Assembly (NCBI RefSeq): GCF_012932365.1
Contig: NZ_JAAIIH010000002.1
Span: 62,001-126,000, forward strand
Source of the DNA: Bifidobacterium moraviense
GTDB lineage: Bacteria > Actinomycetota > Actinomycetes > Actinomycetales > Bifidobacteriaceae
Direction of reading: 5' to 3'
DNA length: 64,000 bases
Positions 26,267 through 34,556 of this stretch are shown piece by piece; the stretch's first letter is position 1; each line of letters begins with the position of its first letter. The notes under the pieces were generated by a model that did not search any database, had not been told where the DNA came from, and saw nothing but the letters and a program-made list of their open reading frames with translations. Position numbers and translations under genes: made by a program.

Positions 26267-26382
26267 TTTCCGAGTCCTGCATGCCCGGTCGGTTCCTCGC
26301 CGGTCAACGATGCCTCCAAAACGGCGGAACGACGGCGACGACTATCCGGCGCACCGGCGTTCGGGCATGCAGAACTCGGAAA
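26267..26382. repeat. Inverted repeat upstream of dapF
   Basis: The 20 bases at 26267-26286 (starting TTTCCGAGT) match the reverse complement of 26363-26382 with one mismatch, around a 76-base loop. It lies in the 243-base gap between VKOR and dapF and ends 42 bases before the dapF promoter. It could be a transcript structure or a small palindromic insertion. No gene is seen in it. Confidence 0.65.
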
Positions 26383-26423
26383 AAGGCGCGCGACGGCCGC
26401 GGGATCCGGTTCATCGCCCGCGC

Positions 26424-26429
26424 TAGGAT
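26424..26429 (+). promoter_or_regulatory. -10 element for a probable leaderless dapF mRNA
   Basis: TAGGAT is followed by seven bases and ATG 26437. There is no Shine-Dalgarno for that start. Confidence 0.4.
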
Positions 26430-26436
26430 GCAAGCC

Positions 26437-27345
26437 ATGAGCATTCCGCAGCAGATCACCAAGACCCACGCCACCGGCAACGACTTCGTCGTCTACGCCG
26501 ATCCGGACGGTGCCTACGAACCGACGCCCGACGAGGTGCGGTTCCTGTGCGACCGTCACTTCGGCGTGGGCGCGGACGGCCTGATCCGCCTCGCGCACCC
26601 CGCGGACGTGTCCGACCTCACGCCGGAGCAGGTGCTGGCGTGCGAGGACGGCGGCGCCGCATGGTTCATGGACTACCGCAACGCGGACGGATCGCTGGCG
26701 GAGATGTGCGGCAACGGCACGCGCGCCGTCACGCTGTTCGCGCAGAGCCTGGGTCTCGCGCCGAAGCCCGACGAGGGCGCGTTCCGTCTGGGCACGCGCG
26801 CGGGCGTCAAGACGCTCACCCCGCTCGGCGCCGTTGAGGGGCTTGGTCGCGACGTGTTCCGCGTGGAGATCGGCGCATGGCGCATCGGCGAGATCGGCGA
26901 ATACGAGGTGACGATCCCCGGCACCGCGGGATCCGCGCGCGGCACGTTCGTGGACATGGGCAACCCGCACGTGGTGGCGGTGCTGCAGGACGGCATCGCG
27001 ACGCTGCCGGCGGTGGAGGATCTGGACCTCGCCGTCAAGCCGCAGGTGCTGCCGGTCATCGAGTCCGACCAGAACGTGGAGTTCGTGCGCGTGGACGGCA
27101 CGGACGAGGAGACCGGCGAAGGACGCGCCACGATGCGCGTCAACGAGCGCGGCTGCGGCGAGACGCTCTCATGCGGCACCGGACTGTGCGCCACCGGCGT
27201 GACGCTGCGGGCGCTGACCGGCATCGGCCACTGGACCATCCGCGTGCGCGGCGGCGTGCTGCGCGTGGACGTGACCGACCGTGACGTGACGCTCACCGGC
27301 GCGGCGACGATCGTGGGCCGCGTGACGCTGGAACCGCGCGGCTGA
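26437..27345 (+). CDS. dapF: Diaminopimelate epimerase
   Basis: A 302-residue PLP-independent epimerase that converts LL- to meso-diaminopimelate, for lysine and, in species that use it, peptidoglycan. The two catalytic Cys are in [10 protein letters not shown] (about residue 92) and [11 protein letters not shown] (about residue 247); [10 protein letters not shown] and [12 protein letters not shown] are also conserved. It is followed 65 bases later by murI in the same direction, so two amino-acid racemase/epimerase genes for cell-wall precursors sit together. ATG 26437 was preferred over ATG 26428 because of the TAGGAT promoter spacing and the conserved N-terminus. Confidence 0.95.
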   Translation: MSIPQQITKTHATGNDFVVYADPDGAYEPTPDEVRFLCDRHFGVGADGLIRLAHPADVSDLTPEQVLACEDGGAAWFMDYRNADGSLAEMCGNGTRAVTLFAQSLGLAPKPDEGAFRLGTRAGVKTLTPLGAVEGLGRDVFRVEIGAWRIGEIGEYEVTIPGTAGSARGTFVDMGNPHVVAVLQDGIATLPAVEDLDLAVKPQVLPVIESDQNVEFVRVDGTDEETGEGRATMRVNERGCGETLSCGTGLCATGVTLRALTGIGHWTIRVRGGVLRVDVTDRDVTLTGAATIVGRVTLEPRG

Positions 27346-27410
27346 ACGCGCCGGACGCGCATCACGTCGCATCACGGCATTGGGAACGAACGGGAACGGG
27401 AGGTTCTGAC

Positions 27411-28193
27411 ATGGCATCCACGGCTCCGGTCGGCGTCTTCGACTCCGGGCTCGGCGGCATCTCCGTCGTGAGGCAGATCGTGAGGGACATGCCGCACGAG
27501 CATGTGCTGTACTTCGGCGACTCGGCCAACGCGCCCTACGGCATCAAGACGCCGGAGCAGGTGCGCGAGCTGAGCCTCGCCATCGCCGAGCGATTCGTGC
27601 GCCAAGGCGTCAAGGCCATCGTGGTCGCCTGCAACACGGCCACGTCGGCGGCCGTGAACGACCTGCGCGAACGCTACGACATCCCGATCATCGGCATGGA
27701 ACCGGCGCTCAAGGTGGCCTGCGACGCCGGCCACGGCACGCGGCAGCGCGTCATCGTGGCCGCCACGCCGCTGACGCTGCGCGAACGCAAGTTCGCCGCG
27801 CTCATGGACCGGTTCAAGGAGCAGCACACCATCTACCGCGAACCGTGCCCCGACCTGGTGGAGATCGTGGAGTCCGGGCGGCTGGGAGACCACGATCTGG
27901 TGATGCGCACGCTGCACGGCTACTTCGACCGCTACGATCTGGACGCCATCGACTCCGTGGTGCTCGGCTGCACGCACTTCGTGTTCTACCGCGACTACTT
28001 CCGCGAGCTGCTGCCGCCCACCGCCGCGATCATCGACGGCAACGAGGGCACCGTGCGCCATCTGGGCGTGGTGCTCGAATCGCTGGGGCGTCTGGCCCCC
28101 GACGACGCCGTCGGAGGCGTGGAGCTCGCCAATTCCGATCCGTCGCCGCGCATCGCCGCGCTGTCGCGCGAGCTGCTCGCCTACGGGCGCTGA
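27411..28193 (+). CDS. murI: Glutamate racemase
   Basis: A 260-residue enzyme that makes D-glutamate for peptidoglycan. Motifs are [17 protein letters not shown] (residues 6-22), [11 protein letters not shown] with the first catalytic Cys (about residue 73) and [14 protein letters not shown] with the second (about residue 187). ATG 27411 has a good GGGAGG ribosome binding site at 27398-27403. It forms a small cell-wall precursor cluster with dapF. The gene is followed by 650 bases of repeat-rich sequence without genes. Confidence 0.96.
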   Translation: MASTAPVGVFDSGLGGISVVRQIVRDMPHEHVLYFGDSANAPYGIKTPEQVRELSLAIAERFVRQGVKAIVVACNTATSAAVNDLRERYDIPIIGMEPALKVACDAGHGTRQRVIVAATPLTLRERKFAALMDRFKEQHTIYREPCPDLVEIVESGRLGDHDLVMRTLHGYFDRYDLDAIDSVVLGCTHFVFYRDYFRELLPPTAAIIDGNEGTVRHLGVVLESLGRLAPDDAVGGVELANSDPSPRIAALSRELLAYGR

Positions 28194-28195
28194 GT

Positions 28196-28350
28196 GCGCG
28201 GCGCTGTGCCGCAACGTGCTTGCTGTAGTGCGCCGCACTGTGCCGCGCTACGCCGCACTGCGCTACGCCGAGCTGTGCCGTACTGCATTACGCCGGACTG
28301 CACTGCACTGGACTGTGTTGCGCTGCACTAGGCTGAACTGCACCGGATTG
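28196..28350. repeat. Degenerate short repeat tract after murI
   Basis: About 150 bases made of imperfect copies of a 10-12-base unit such as CGCCGCACTG, CGCTACGCCG, TGCACTGCACTG and GCCGTACTGC. No open frame is convincing and spacing is irregular. It may have arisen by slippage. Confidence 0.6.
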
Positions 28351-28352
28351 CC

Positions 28353-28466
28353 CAACTTTGCGGGCTCAAAAGGACGAAATCCGCAATTCTAAGCGCCAAA
28401 CCCCCGCATTCCCGTCCATTTGGCGCTCGGAATCCGGGATTTCGTCCTTTTGAGCCCGGAATGTTG
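28353..28466. repeat. Large imperfect palindrome (48-bp arms)
   Basis: The arms 28353-28400 and 28419-28466 are complementary at 41 of 48 positions, around an 18-base loop. The best part is a 21-base perfect block near each outer end (28362-28382, containing CTCAAAAGGACGAAATC). The transcript could form a very stable hairpin. It sits in a gene-free gap and could be a miniature mobile element or a structured RNA. Confidence 0.8.
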
Positions 28467-28499
28467 GCGTCGACTCGTGAAGAAGGTGAGAGTGCGGGA

Positions 28500-28715
28500 G
28501 GACGCGGGCGCACAAACGGGGAGAATACGGACGGGGCGGACGCGGACGCACAGACGGACGGACGGGATGCACAGACGAGAAGGGACGCGGGCGCACAGAC
28601 AGATGCGGTCGGATGCACAGACGGGCGGATGCGCAGAGGGGAGGATGCACAGACGGATGCGGGCTGACGCACAGACGCGCAGGTGGGTGCAGCGCGCAGA
28701 CGGGAGGATGCGGTG
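28500..28715. repeat. Irregular array of GCACAGACGG-like words
   Basis: At least eight copies of a (T/C)GCACAGACGG-type word, separated by 10-25 variable bases rich in GGACG and GGATG. Spacing and copies are too irregular for a CRISPR. It lies directly upstream of the patatin-like gene. Confidence 0.6.
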
Positions 28716-28844
28716 ACGTGGGAGCAGACCGGCCGGGGCGCGGTCCGGAACGACACCTCGGCGCCGCGTGACGATCGGACGTCCGCGTTGTCCGCTCAGG
28801 GGCGATATGCTCGTCGGAGACGTCATCAGGGAAGGGGAACGGCA

Positions 28845-29717
28845 ATGATGGACGCATCGGCACAGGCAACCACGCATCGGACGGCGCTCATCGACGTGGG
28901 CGGCGGCTTCCGCGCGATCTTCGGATGCGGCGTGATGGACCGGCTGCTCGACGACGGCATCGACTTCGACCACTGCTACGGCGTCTCCGCGGGGGCGGCG
29001 AACATGACGTCGTACATCGCGCGACAGCCCGGCCGCAACCACAAGTTCTACACCGAGTACGCGTTCCGCAAGGAGTACGCCAGCCCGGAGGCGTTCTTCA
29101 GGTACCACAACTTCGCGAACCTCGACTACATCTACGGCACGCTCTCCAACCACGACGGCGAATACCCGGTGGACTTCGAGGCGTTCGAGGCGAATCCGAC
29201 CGGCTTCACGGTGGTGGCGTGCAACGCGGAGGACGGCAGCACCAAGTACTTCGACAAGTCGCGCATCCGCTACGACGACTTCGACGTGGTCAAGGCGTCC
29301 AGCGCGGTGCCGGTGGCGTGCGAGCCGTACGTGGTGGACGGGGTGCCGTACTACGACGGCGGCATCGCGGATCCGATCCCGGTGCAGAAGGCCCTGGACG
29401 ACGGCTACGACCGCGTGGTGGTGATCCTCACGCGTCTGAAGGACGTGCTGCGCGAACAGAGGAAGGACGTGGCCCCGGCGCGCATCCTGCGCCACCGCTA
29501 CCCTGCCGCCGCCGAGCGCCTGCTGGAGCGGTACCGGACGTACAACGACGAGGTGGCGCTGGCCAAGAAATACGAGGCGGACGGCCGCGTGCTCATCCTC
29601 GCCCCGGACGACCTGTGCGGACTGAGCACGCTGAGCAAGAGCTTCGAAGGACTGGAGCGCATGTACCGCAAGGGATATGCGGCGGCTGCCGCGATCCCCG
29701 CGTTCCTGGCACGGTGA
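28845..29717 (+). CDS. Patatin-like phospholipase
   Basis: A 290-residue esterase. The Ser-Asp dyad is given by YGVSAGAANM (Ser at about residue 47, GxSxG) and DGGIADPIPV (Asp at about residue 170); the oxyanion region is DVGGGFRAIFGCGV. Patatin-like proteins of this small type act on phospholipids or acyl esters in the cytosol or at the membrane. There is no signal peptide. ATG 28845 lies after GAAGGGGAA; a second ATG follows at once. The upstream region is the repeat array at 28500-28715. Confidence 0.9.
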   Translation: MMDASAQATTHRTALIDVGGGFRAIFGCGVMDRLLDDGIDFDHCYGVSAGAANMTSYIARQPGRNHKFYTEYAFRKEYASPEAFFRYHNFANLDYIYGTLSNHDGEYPVDFEAFEANPTGFTVVACNAEDGSTKYFDKSRIRYDDFDVVKASSAVPVACEPYVVDGVPYYDGGIADPIPVQKALDDGYDRVVVILTRLKDVLREQRKDVAPARILRHRYPAAAERLLERYRTYNDEVALAKKYEADGRVLILAPDDLCGLSTLSKSFEGLERMYRKGYAAAAAIPAFLAR

Positions 29718-29826
29718 GGCGGTCGCCCGTCGGCCCGGGCGCAGAACAACGGCTTCTTCCTTGTCATCCCCGAGCGAGGCGGGTCCCCTCCCCTGCCATC
29801 CGGGGCGAGGCGGGTCTTCTCCCCTC

Positions 29827-29943
29827 GTCATCCTGAGCGAGGCGCAGCCGAGTCGAAGGATCTCTGACACCCCGCGCGCGAATACCTGCGCACAAGGTCA
29901 AGGATCCTTCGACTCCGGGCTTCGCCCTCCGCTCAGGATGACG
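29827..29943. repeat. GTCATCCTGAGCG paired palindrome, copy 1
   Basis: The left arm GTCATCCTGAGCG... runs through GTCGAAGGATC, and the right arm AAGGATCCTTCGACTCC... ends CGCTCAGGATGACG. The arms are near-complementary around a 45-base loop. Two degenerate half copies (GTCATCCCCGAGCG and GCCATCCGGGGCG) precede it at 29763-29815. This is one of nine such pairs in the window, and it fills the 303-base gap between the patatin-like and SPFH genes. Confidence 0.85.
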
Positions 29944-30020
29944 GGGAAAGAAGAAGCGCCCCACTCTCAGGGGACGAAAAAGGGGCCGCCCGAAATCGGG
30001 AGACCCCCATCGCCGTCATC

Positions 30021-30923
30021 TCACTGCTGCGGCTTGGTCTCGCCTGCGGTGAGCATGGCCTTGGTGACCTGCTCGTACAGGTCGGAGTAGCCGCCGGGCG
30101 TGCTGGACGGCAGCACCACGGTCTTGGCGTTCTTCGACTCGGCGAGCGAACGCATCACGTCGAGGTACTGGTTGAACAGCACCACGTTGTTCACGTCGGC
30201 GATGTTCATGCCCACGGCCTGCAGGCTCTTGATCTGGTCGACGATGCCGTTGGCGATCTCGCGGCGGTAGTTGGCCTGGCCCTCGCCCTGCAGGCGGGTC
30301 TTCTCGGCGTCGGCCTGCGCCTGCGTCTCGATCTGGATGCGGTTGGCCTCGGCGCGCTGGCGCGTGGCCTCCTTCTCGCGCTGGGCGGCGTTGATGGAGT
30401 CCATCGCGTTCTTGACCTGCGGACTCGGGTCGATGGCGGTGATCAGCGTCTTGACCACGGTGAAGCCGAAGCGGCTCATCTCGTTGCCCACGGTCTTCTG
30501 CACGTCGAAGGCGACGTCGTCCTTGCGGGCGAACGCGTCGTCGAGGCTCAGCGCCGGGATGGCGGAGCGCAGCGCGTCCTCCATGTAGCTCCTGAGCTGG
30601 CCCGCCGGGTCGCGCAGCTCGTAGTACGCGGTGGCCACGTCGTTGGGGTTGACGCGGAACTGCGTGGACGCGACGACCGTGACGAACACGTTGTCGAGCG
30701 TCTTGGTCTCCAGCTGCACGTTGAGCTGGTTGACGCGCATGTTGGTCTTCATGGCGATGCGGTCCACGAACGGGATCTTGGCGTGGATGCCGGCGAACTG
30801 CACCGTCTTGTACTTGCCGAATCGCTCGATGATGTATGCCTGCTGCTGCGGAACGATGAAGATCGATGCGATGAGCAGCAGAATCACCAGCACCGCAACG
30901 ACCGCCAGAATGATCAGGCCCAT
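30021..30923 (-). CDS. SPFH/band-7 (stomatin-like) protein
   Basis: A 300-residue membrane protein. One N-terminal membrane segment (LIILAVVAVLVILLLIASIF, residues 3-22) is followed by a band-7 domain that begins VPQQQAYIIERFGKYKTV and includes QLNVQLETKTLDNVFV. The C-terminal part is an Ala/Glu/Gln-rich coiled coil (NAAQREKEATRQRAEANRIQ). Stomatin/HflK-like proteins build scaffolds in membrane microdomains and often control proteases; no NfeD or protease gene is beside it. ATG 30923 is the start. The gene ends within a short G/C hairpin region just after repeat copy 1. Confidence 0.9.
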   Translation of the reverse strand: MGLIILAVVAVLVILLLIASIFIVPQQQAYIIERFGKYKTVQFAGIHAKIPFVDRIAMKTNMRVNQLNVQLETKTLDNVFVTVVASTQFRVNPNDVATAYYELRDPAGQLRSYMEDALRSAIPALSLDDAFARKDDVAFDVQKTVGNEMSRFGFTVVKTLITAIDPSPQVKNAMDSINAAQREKEATRQRAEANRIQIETQAQADAEKTRLQGEGQANYRREIANGIVDQIKSLQAVGMNIADVNNVVLFNQYLDVMRSLAESKNAKTVVLPSSTPGGYSDLYEQVTKAMLTAGETKPQQ

Positions 30924-31050
30924 GAGAGCCCCCTTCTTTGCTACGCCGGACCTCCCTCGGTTCGGCTGGTAGTGCCCATCCTATCAACCGGGCGGTATGG
31001 GCGGCGGTCCGCATCATGAGACCCGCGGGTCTCAGAGGACCGCGCGAGGC

Positions 31051-32343
31051 TCAGTAGGCGCCGGCGATGGCTTGGTCGAGGTCGGCGATCAGGTCGTCCG
31101 CGTCCTCGAGGCCGATGGACAGGCGGATGAGGTTGTCGGTCACGCCGGCGGCCACGCGCGCCGCGGCCGGCACCTCGCGGTGCGTGATGTGCGCCGGGTC
31201 CACGATGAGCGATCGGGCGTCGCCGATGTTGGGCACGTAGGAGAACAGGCGCGTCCCGTCGAGGATGCGGCGCACGTTCTCGGCGCTGCCGTCCACGAGG
31301 AACGAGAGGATCTGCCCCACGCCGCGCGGGAAATACCGCCCCACGAGCGCGAACTGGGGCGTGTTGCCCAATCCCGAATAGTTGACCTTGATCACGTGCG
31401 GCGTGCGCGTGAGGTGCTCGGCGACGCGCCGGGCCGTCTCCACCTGCCGTGCCACGCGCTGCGGCAGCGTCTCCAGCCCCACGAGCGTGAGGTACGCGTT
31501 GAACGGGCTCGCCACGGCGCCGAACGTGCGCAGGTACTTGATGCGGATGCGTTTGATGAACGCCTCGTTGCCGAACTTGCCCGCGAAGCTGTGCCAGACG
31601 CCGGCGCGGTCGTCGCTGATGACCTGCTGGCGCGCAGTGAACTGAGGGAAGCGTCCGTTGGCCCAGTCAAAGCGTCCGCCGTCGATGATCGCACCGCCGA
31701 TCGCGTTGCCGTGGCCGGTGATGCCCTTGGTGGTGGAGTGCACCACCACGTCGGCGCCGAATGCGATGGGGTTGAGCAGGTAGGGCGTGGGCACGGTGTT
31801 GTCCACGATGAGCGCGATGCCGTTGCGGTGCGCCAGATCGGCGAGCGGGGCGATGTCGAGCAACGCGGTGGACGGGTTGGCGACGGTCTCGGCGAAGATC
31901 GCGCGCGTGTCCGGGCCGATCTTCGAGGCCACCTCGTCGAGGTCGTTGACGTCGTTCACGAAGTCGGTGTGAATGCCGAACTGCGGCAGGAAGTCGGCGA
32001 GCGCGTCTACGGAGGCGCCGTACAGGTCCGACGGGGCGATGATGCGTCCGCCGCCCTCGCCGGCGCACATGAGCGCGTACGTGACCGCGGCCATGCCGGA
32101 GCCGACCGCCACCGCGCCGACGCCGCCCTCGAGCGCGGCGAGCCGGCGTTCGAGCGCATCCACGGTGGGGTTGGCCACGCGCGAGTATTCGAAGCCGTCG
32201 ATCTCGCCGGCGGCCAGGGCGTCACCGCGCTCGGCGTCGCCCAGATCGAACGCCGCGGAGGCGTAGACGGGCGGCACCGCCGCGTTGGCGTTCGCCTGCG
32301 GATCGTAGCCCGCGTGCACGGCCCTGGTCGCGAAACTCGTCAT
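31051..32343 (-). CDS. O-acetylhomoserine sulfhydrylase-type PLP enzyme
   Basis: A 430-residue member of the Cys/Met metabolism PLP family, most like O-acetylhomoserine (thiol)-lyase. The PLP Lys is in VVHSTTKGITGHGNAIGG (about residue 205), with IVDNTVPTPYL upstream. The long insertion and IKRIRIKYLRTFGAVASPFN are typical of the MetY branch, which takes sulfide directly into homocysteine. Forty-two bases separate it from the upstream cystathionine-synthase-like gene, so the pair is probably one operon for methionine and cysteine synthesis. ATG 32343 follows AGGGAA. Confidence 0.9.
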   Translation of the reverse strand: MTSFATRAVHAGYDPQANANAAVPPVYASAAFDLGDAERGDALAAGEIDGFEYSRVANPTVDALERRLAALEGGVGAVAVGSGMAAVTYALMCAGEGGGRIIAPSDLYGASVDALADFLPQFGIHTDFVNDVNDLDEVASKIGPDTRAIFAETVANPSTALLDIAPLADLAHRNGIALIVDNTVPTPYLLNPIAFGADVVVHSTTKGITGHGNAIGGAIIDGGRFDWANGRFPQFTARQQVISDDRAGVWHSFAGKFGNEAFIKRIRIKYLRTFGAVASPFNAYLTLVGLETLPQRVARQVETARRVAEHLTRTPHVIKVNYSGLGNTPQFALVGRYFPRGVGQILSFLVDGSAENVRRILDGTRLFSYVPNIGDARSLIVDPAHITHREVPAAARVAAGVTDNLIRLSIGLEDADDLIADLDQAIAGAY

Positions 32344-32385
32344 GCTCTGTCTTCCCTCGATGTTCCCCTGTGCCGTTCCCCGCGC

Positions 32386-33651
32386 TCAGACCAGCGCCGC
32401 CACACGCGCGTCCGTCTTCGCGGACACGGCGGACACGGCGGGCGCGGCGTCGGACGCGGCGACCTCGGGAACCTCCACGCGGGCGCGACGCGCCTGCTCG
32501 AACGCCTGCTCCAGATCCTCGAGCAGGTCCACGGAATCCTCGATGCCCACCGAGAGACGGATGAGCTGGTCGGTGATGCCGATCTTGAGGCGCTCCTCGC
32601 GCGGCAGCTCGAAGTGCGTCATGCGACACGGCAGCTCCGCGAGCGACTCCACGGCGCCCAGCGAAACGGCCAGACGGAACACCTTCAGCGAGTCGAGCAC
32701 CACGGCCGGGTTCACGCCGGGCAGCACCTCGAAGGAGAGCACGCCGCCGAAGCCGCGCAGCTCGCGGGAGGCGAGCGCATAGCCCGGATCGCAGGAGAGC
32801 CCGGGATAGTGCACCGCGGCGACGAGCGGATGGCGCCTGAGATAGTTGGCGATCTTCGCGGCGTTCTCCTGCTGGCGGTCCATGCGCAGCGCGAGCGTCT
32901 GCAGGCCGCGGCGCACGGCGTCGCATTCGGCGGGCGGCAGCACGCCGCCCAGACGGTTGAGCGCGAAGTACACGCGCCTGCCCAGCTCCTCGTCGCGCAC
33001 CACGGCGAGACCCGCGACCACGTCGGAGTGGCCGGCGATGTACTTGGTGGCCGAGTGGATCACCACGTCGGCGCCCAGATCGAGCGGCTGCTGCAGGTAC
33101 GGGGAGACGAACGTGTTGTCCACCACGGCGATGGCACCCACGCGGTGCGCGAGCGCGGAGAGCGCCTTGACGTCGTTCACCTTGAGCAGCGGGTTGGTGA
33201 GGGTCTCGAAGTAGACGGCCTTGGCGGGCGCGACGCCGTTCGCCTCGTCCCCCGCCAGCGCCCGCTGGACGGCGTTGAGGTCCTGCGTGTCCACGGGCGT
33301 GAAGCGCAGGCCCCACCGGGAGAAGAATTCGTTGATCTGCGAGTAGGTGCCGCCGTAGATGTTGTCGCCCACCACGATGCGGTCGCCGGGCTCGAAGATG
33401 CTCAGCACCGCGTGAATGGCCGCGAGTCCGGAGGAGAAGGCGAAGCCGCGCGAACCGTGCTCGAGCTGCGCGATCTGGCGCTCGAGGAAGTCGCGCGTGG
33501 GGTTGCCGCTGCGGGCGTAGTCCCAACGGGGCATGGCGCCGACCGATTCGAAGGCATAGGTCGAAGAATTGTAGATGGGCGGATTCACGGCACCGGTGTT
33601 GTTGTCGTCTCCCGGCAGTCCGTGGACCAGCTGAGTGTTGAATCTCGTCAT
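32386..33651 (-). CDS. metB: Cystathionine gamma-synthase / gamma-lyase family enzyme
   Basis: A 421-residue PLP enzyme of the Cys/Met family. The PLP Lys lies in VVIHSATKYIAGHSDVV (about residue 198), with AVVDNTFVSPYLQQP before it. Substrate motifs RWDYARSGNPTRDFLE and GLSCDPGYALASREL follow the CGS/CGL pattern, and family members differ mainly in which elimination or replacement they perform, so the gene symbol is a best guess. The C-terminal 40 residues are Ala/Val-rich and extra. ATG 33651 has AGGAGG six bases upstream. Confidence 0.85.
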   Translation of the reverse strand: MTRFNTQLVHGLPGDDNNTGAVNPPIYNSSTYAFESVGAMPRWDYARSGNPTRDFLERQIAQLEHGSRGFAFSSGLAAIHAVLSIFEPGDRIVVGDNIYGGTYSQINEFFSRWGLRFTPVDTQDLNAVQRALAGDEANGVAPAKAVYFETLTNPLLKVNDVKALSALAHRVGAIAVVDNTFVSPYLQQPLDLGADVVIHSATKYIAGHSDVVAGLAVVRDEELGRRVYFALNRLGGVLPPAECDAVRRGLQTLALRMDRQQENAAKIANYLRRHPLVAAVHYPGLSCDPGYALASRELRGFGGVLSFEVLPGVNPAVVLDSLKVFRLAVSLGAVESLAELPCRMTHFELPREERLKIGITDQLIRLSVGIEDSVDLLEDLEQAFEQARRARVEVPEVAASDAAPAVSAVSAKTDARVAALV

Positions 33652-33784
33652 TGCGCACCTCCTCGGTTCGGGCGTGTTCGTGTGCTTGCAGGACAACAAC
33701 CTACCGGGTGGCGGCGGACGGGGCACGGGCTAGACTGGGCTGCGGACGAGCGATCCGACGGAACGATGCGGAAGGGGTACGACG

Positions 33785-34444
33785 ATGGCGCGACTCGAGG
33801 TCACGACGGCGATCACGCAGCTGAGGGGGCCGGCGAGCCGGCCGGTCTTCGTGCTGCTGCACGGGTGGGGGTCCAACGAGCATGATCTGCCCGATCTGCT
33901 GCGCTATTGCGCGCCCGGCGCGGACTTTGCGAGCCTGCGCGCGCCGATCGCCTACGGCATGGGCTACACGTGGTTCGGATCGTGGGCGCACGAAGGCGTG
34001 CCGGAGGGCGCGTCGCTGGATGAGCAGGCGCGCGACGCGGGCGAGGCGGTGAACCGCTGGGTGGCGGCGAACATTCCCGCCGACCGTGCGGTGATCCCCA
34101 TGGGATTCTCGCAGGGCGGCCTGCTGGCGGCGCATCTGCTGCGACTGGATCCTGGGCGCTACCGCGCGGCCGTGAGCTTCTCCGGCTGGCTGGCGCCGGG
34201 CGCGGTCGACCCGGGCGACGCGACGCTGGCGGCGAGCAGGCCGCCGGTGTTCTACGGCCACGGCGGCGCAGACACGATCTTCCCGCCCGAGGAGGTGGCG
34301 GCGATGGGCGCGTTCTGGCGCGAACACGGCACGCTCACTGAGAAGGTCTACCCCGGCATGGAGCATTCGATCTGCATGGACGAGATGCGCGACGTGGCCG
34401 CGTTCCTCCAGTCGATCGGCGCAGCGGCGCCGCAGTTCTGGTGA
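33785..34444 (+). CDS. Small alpha/beta hydrolase (carboxylesterase/phospholipase type)
   Basis: A 219-residue esterase of the dienelactone-hydrolase/carboxylesterase kind. It has LLHGWGSNEHDL (oxyanion region, about residue 26), the nucleophile elbow MGFSQGGLLA (about residue 115), an acid residue in GHGGADTIFP (about residue 163), and His in YPGMEHSICMDE (about residue 195). It has no signal peptide and should be cytosolic. ATG 33785 follows GAAGGGG. It diverges from the cystathionine gene. Confidence 0.88.
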   Translation: MARLEVTTAITQLRGPASRPVFVLLHGWGSNEHDLPDLLRYCAPGADFASLRAPIAYGMGYTWFGSWAHEGVPEGASLDEQARDAGEAVNRWVAANIPADRAVIPMGFSQGGLLAAHLLRLDPGRYRAAVSFSGWLAPGAVDPGDATLAASRPPVFYGHGGADTIFPPEEVAAMGAFWREHGTLTEKVYPGMEHSICMDEMRDVAAFLQSIGAAAPQFW

Positions 34445-34470
34445 CGGATGCCGCCAGGCTTCTGAACGCG

Positions 34471-34514
34471 ATTCGGCCCGTCGGCATGGCAAGCACCATG
34501 TCGACGGGCCGAAT
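34471..34514. terminator. Terminator hairpin between convergent genes
   Basis: The 19 bases at 34471-34489 (ATTCGGCCCGTCGGCATGG) pair with 34496-34514 with one G/T mismatch, around CAAGCA. It lies 26 bases after the esterase stop and before the ABC gene end. Confidence 0.8.
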
Positions 34515-34556
34515 CGTCTGTGCGCAGCAGACGACTGACTGGCAGTCGAAGACCGT

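Noticed and set aside
28500..28715. CRISPR-like array
   Set aside because: Repeat words are only about ten bases, spacing is irregular and no cas gene is near.
30997..33885. A 962-residue open frame opposite the two PLP-enzyme genes
   Set aside because: Shadow of two well-recognised genes; no motif and implausible composition.
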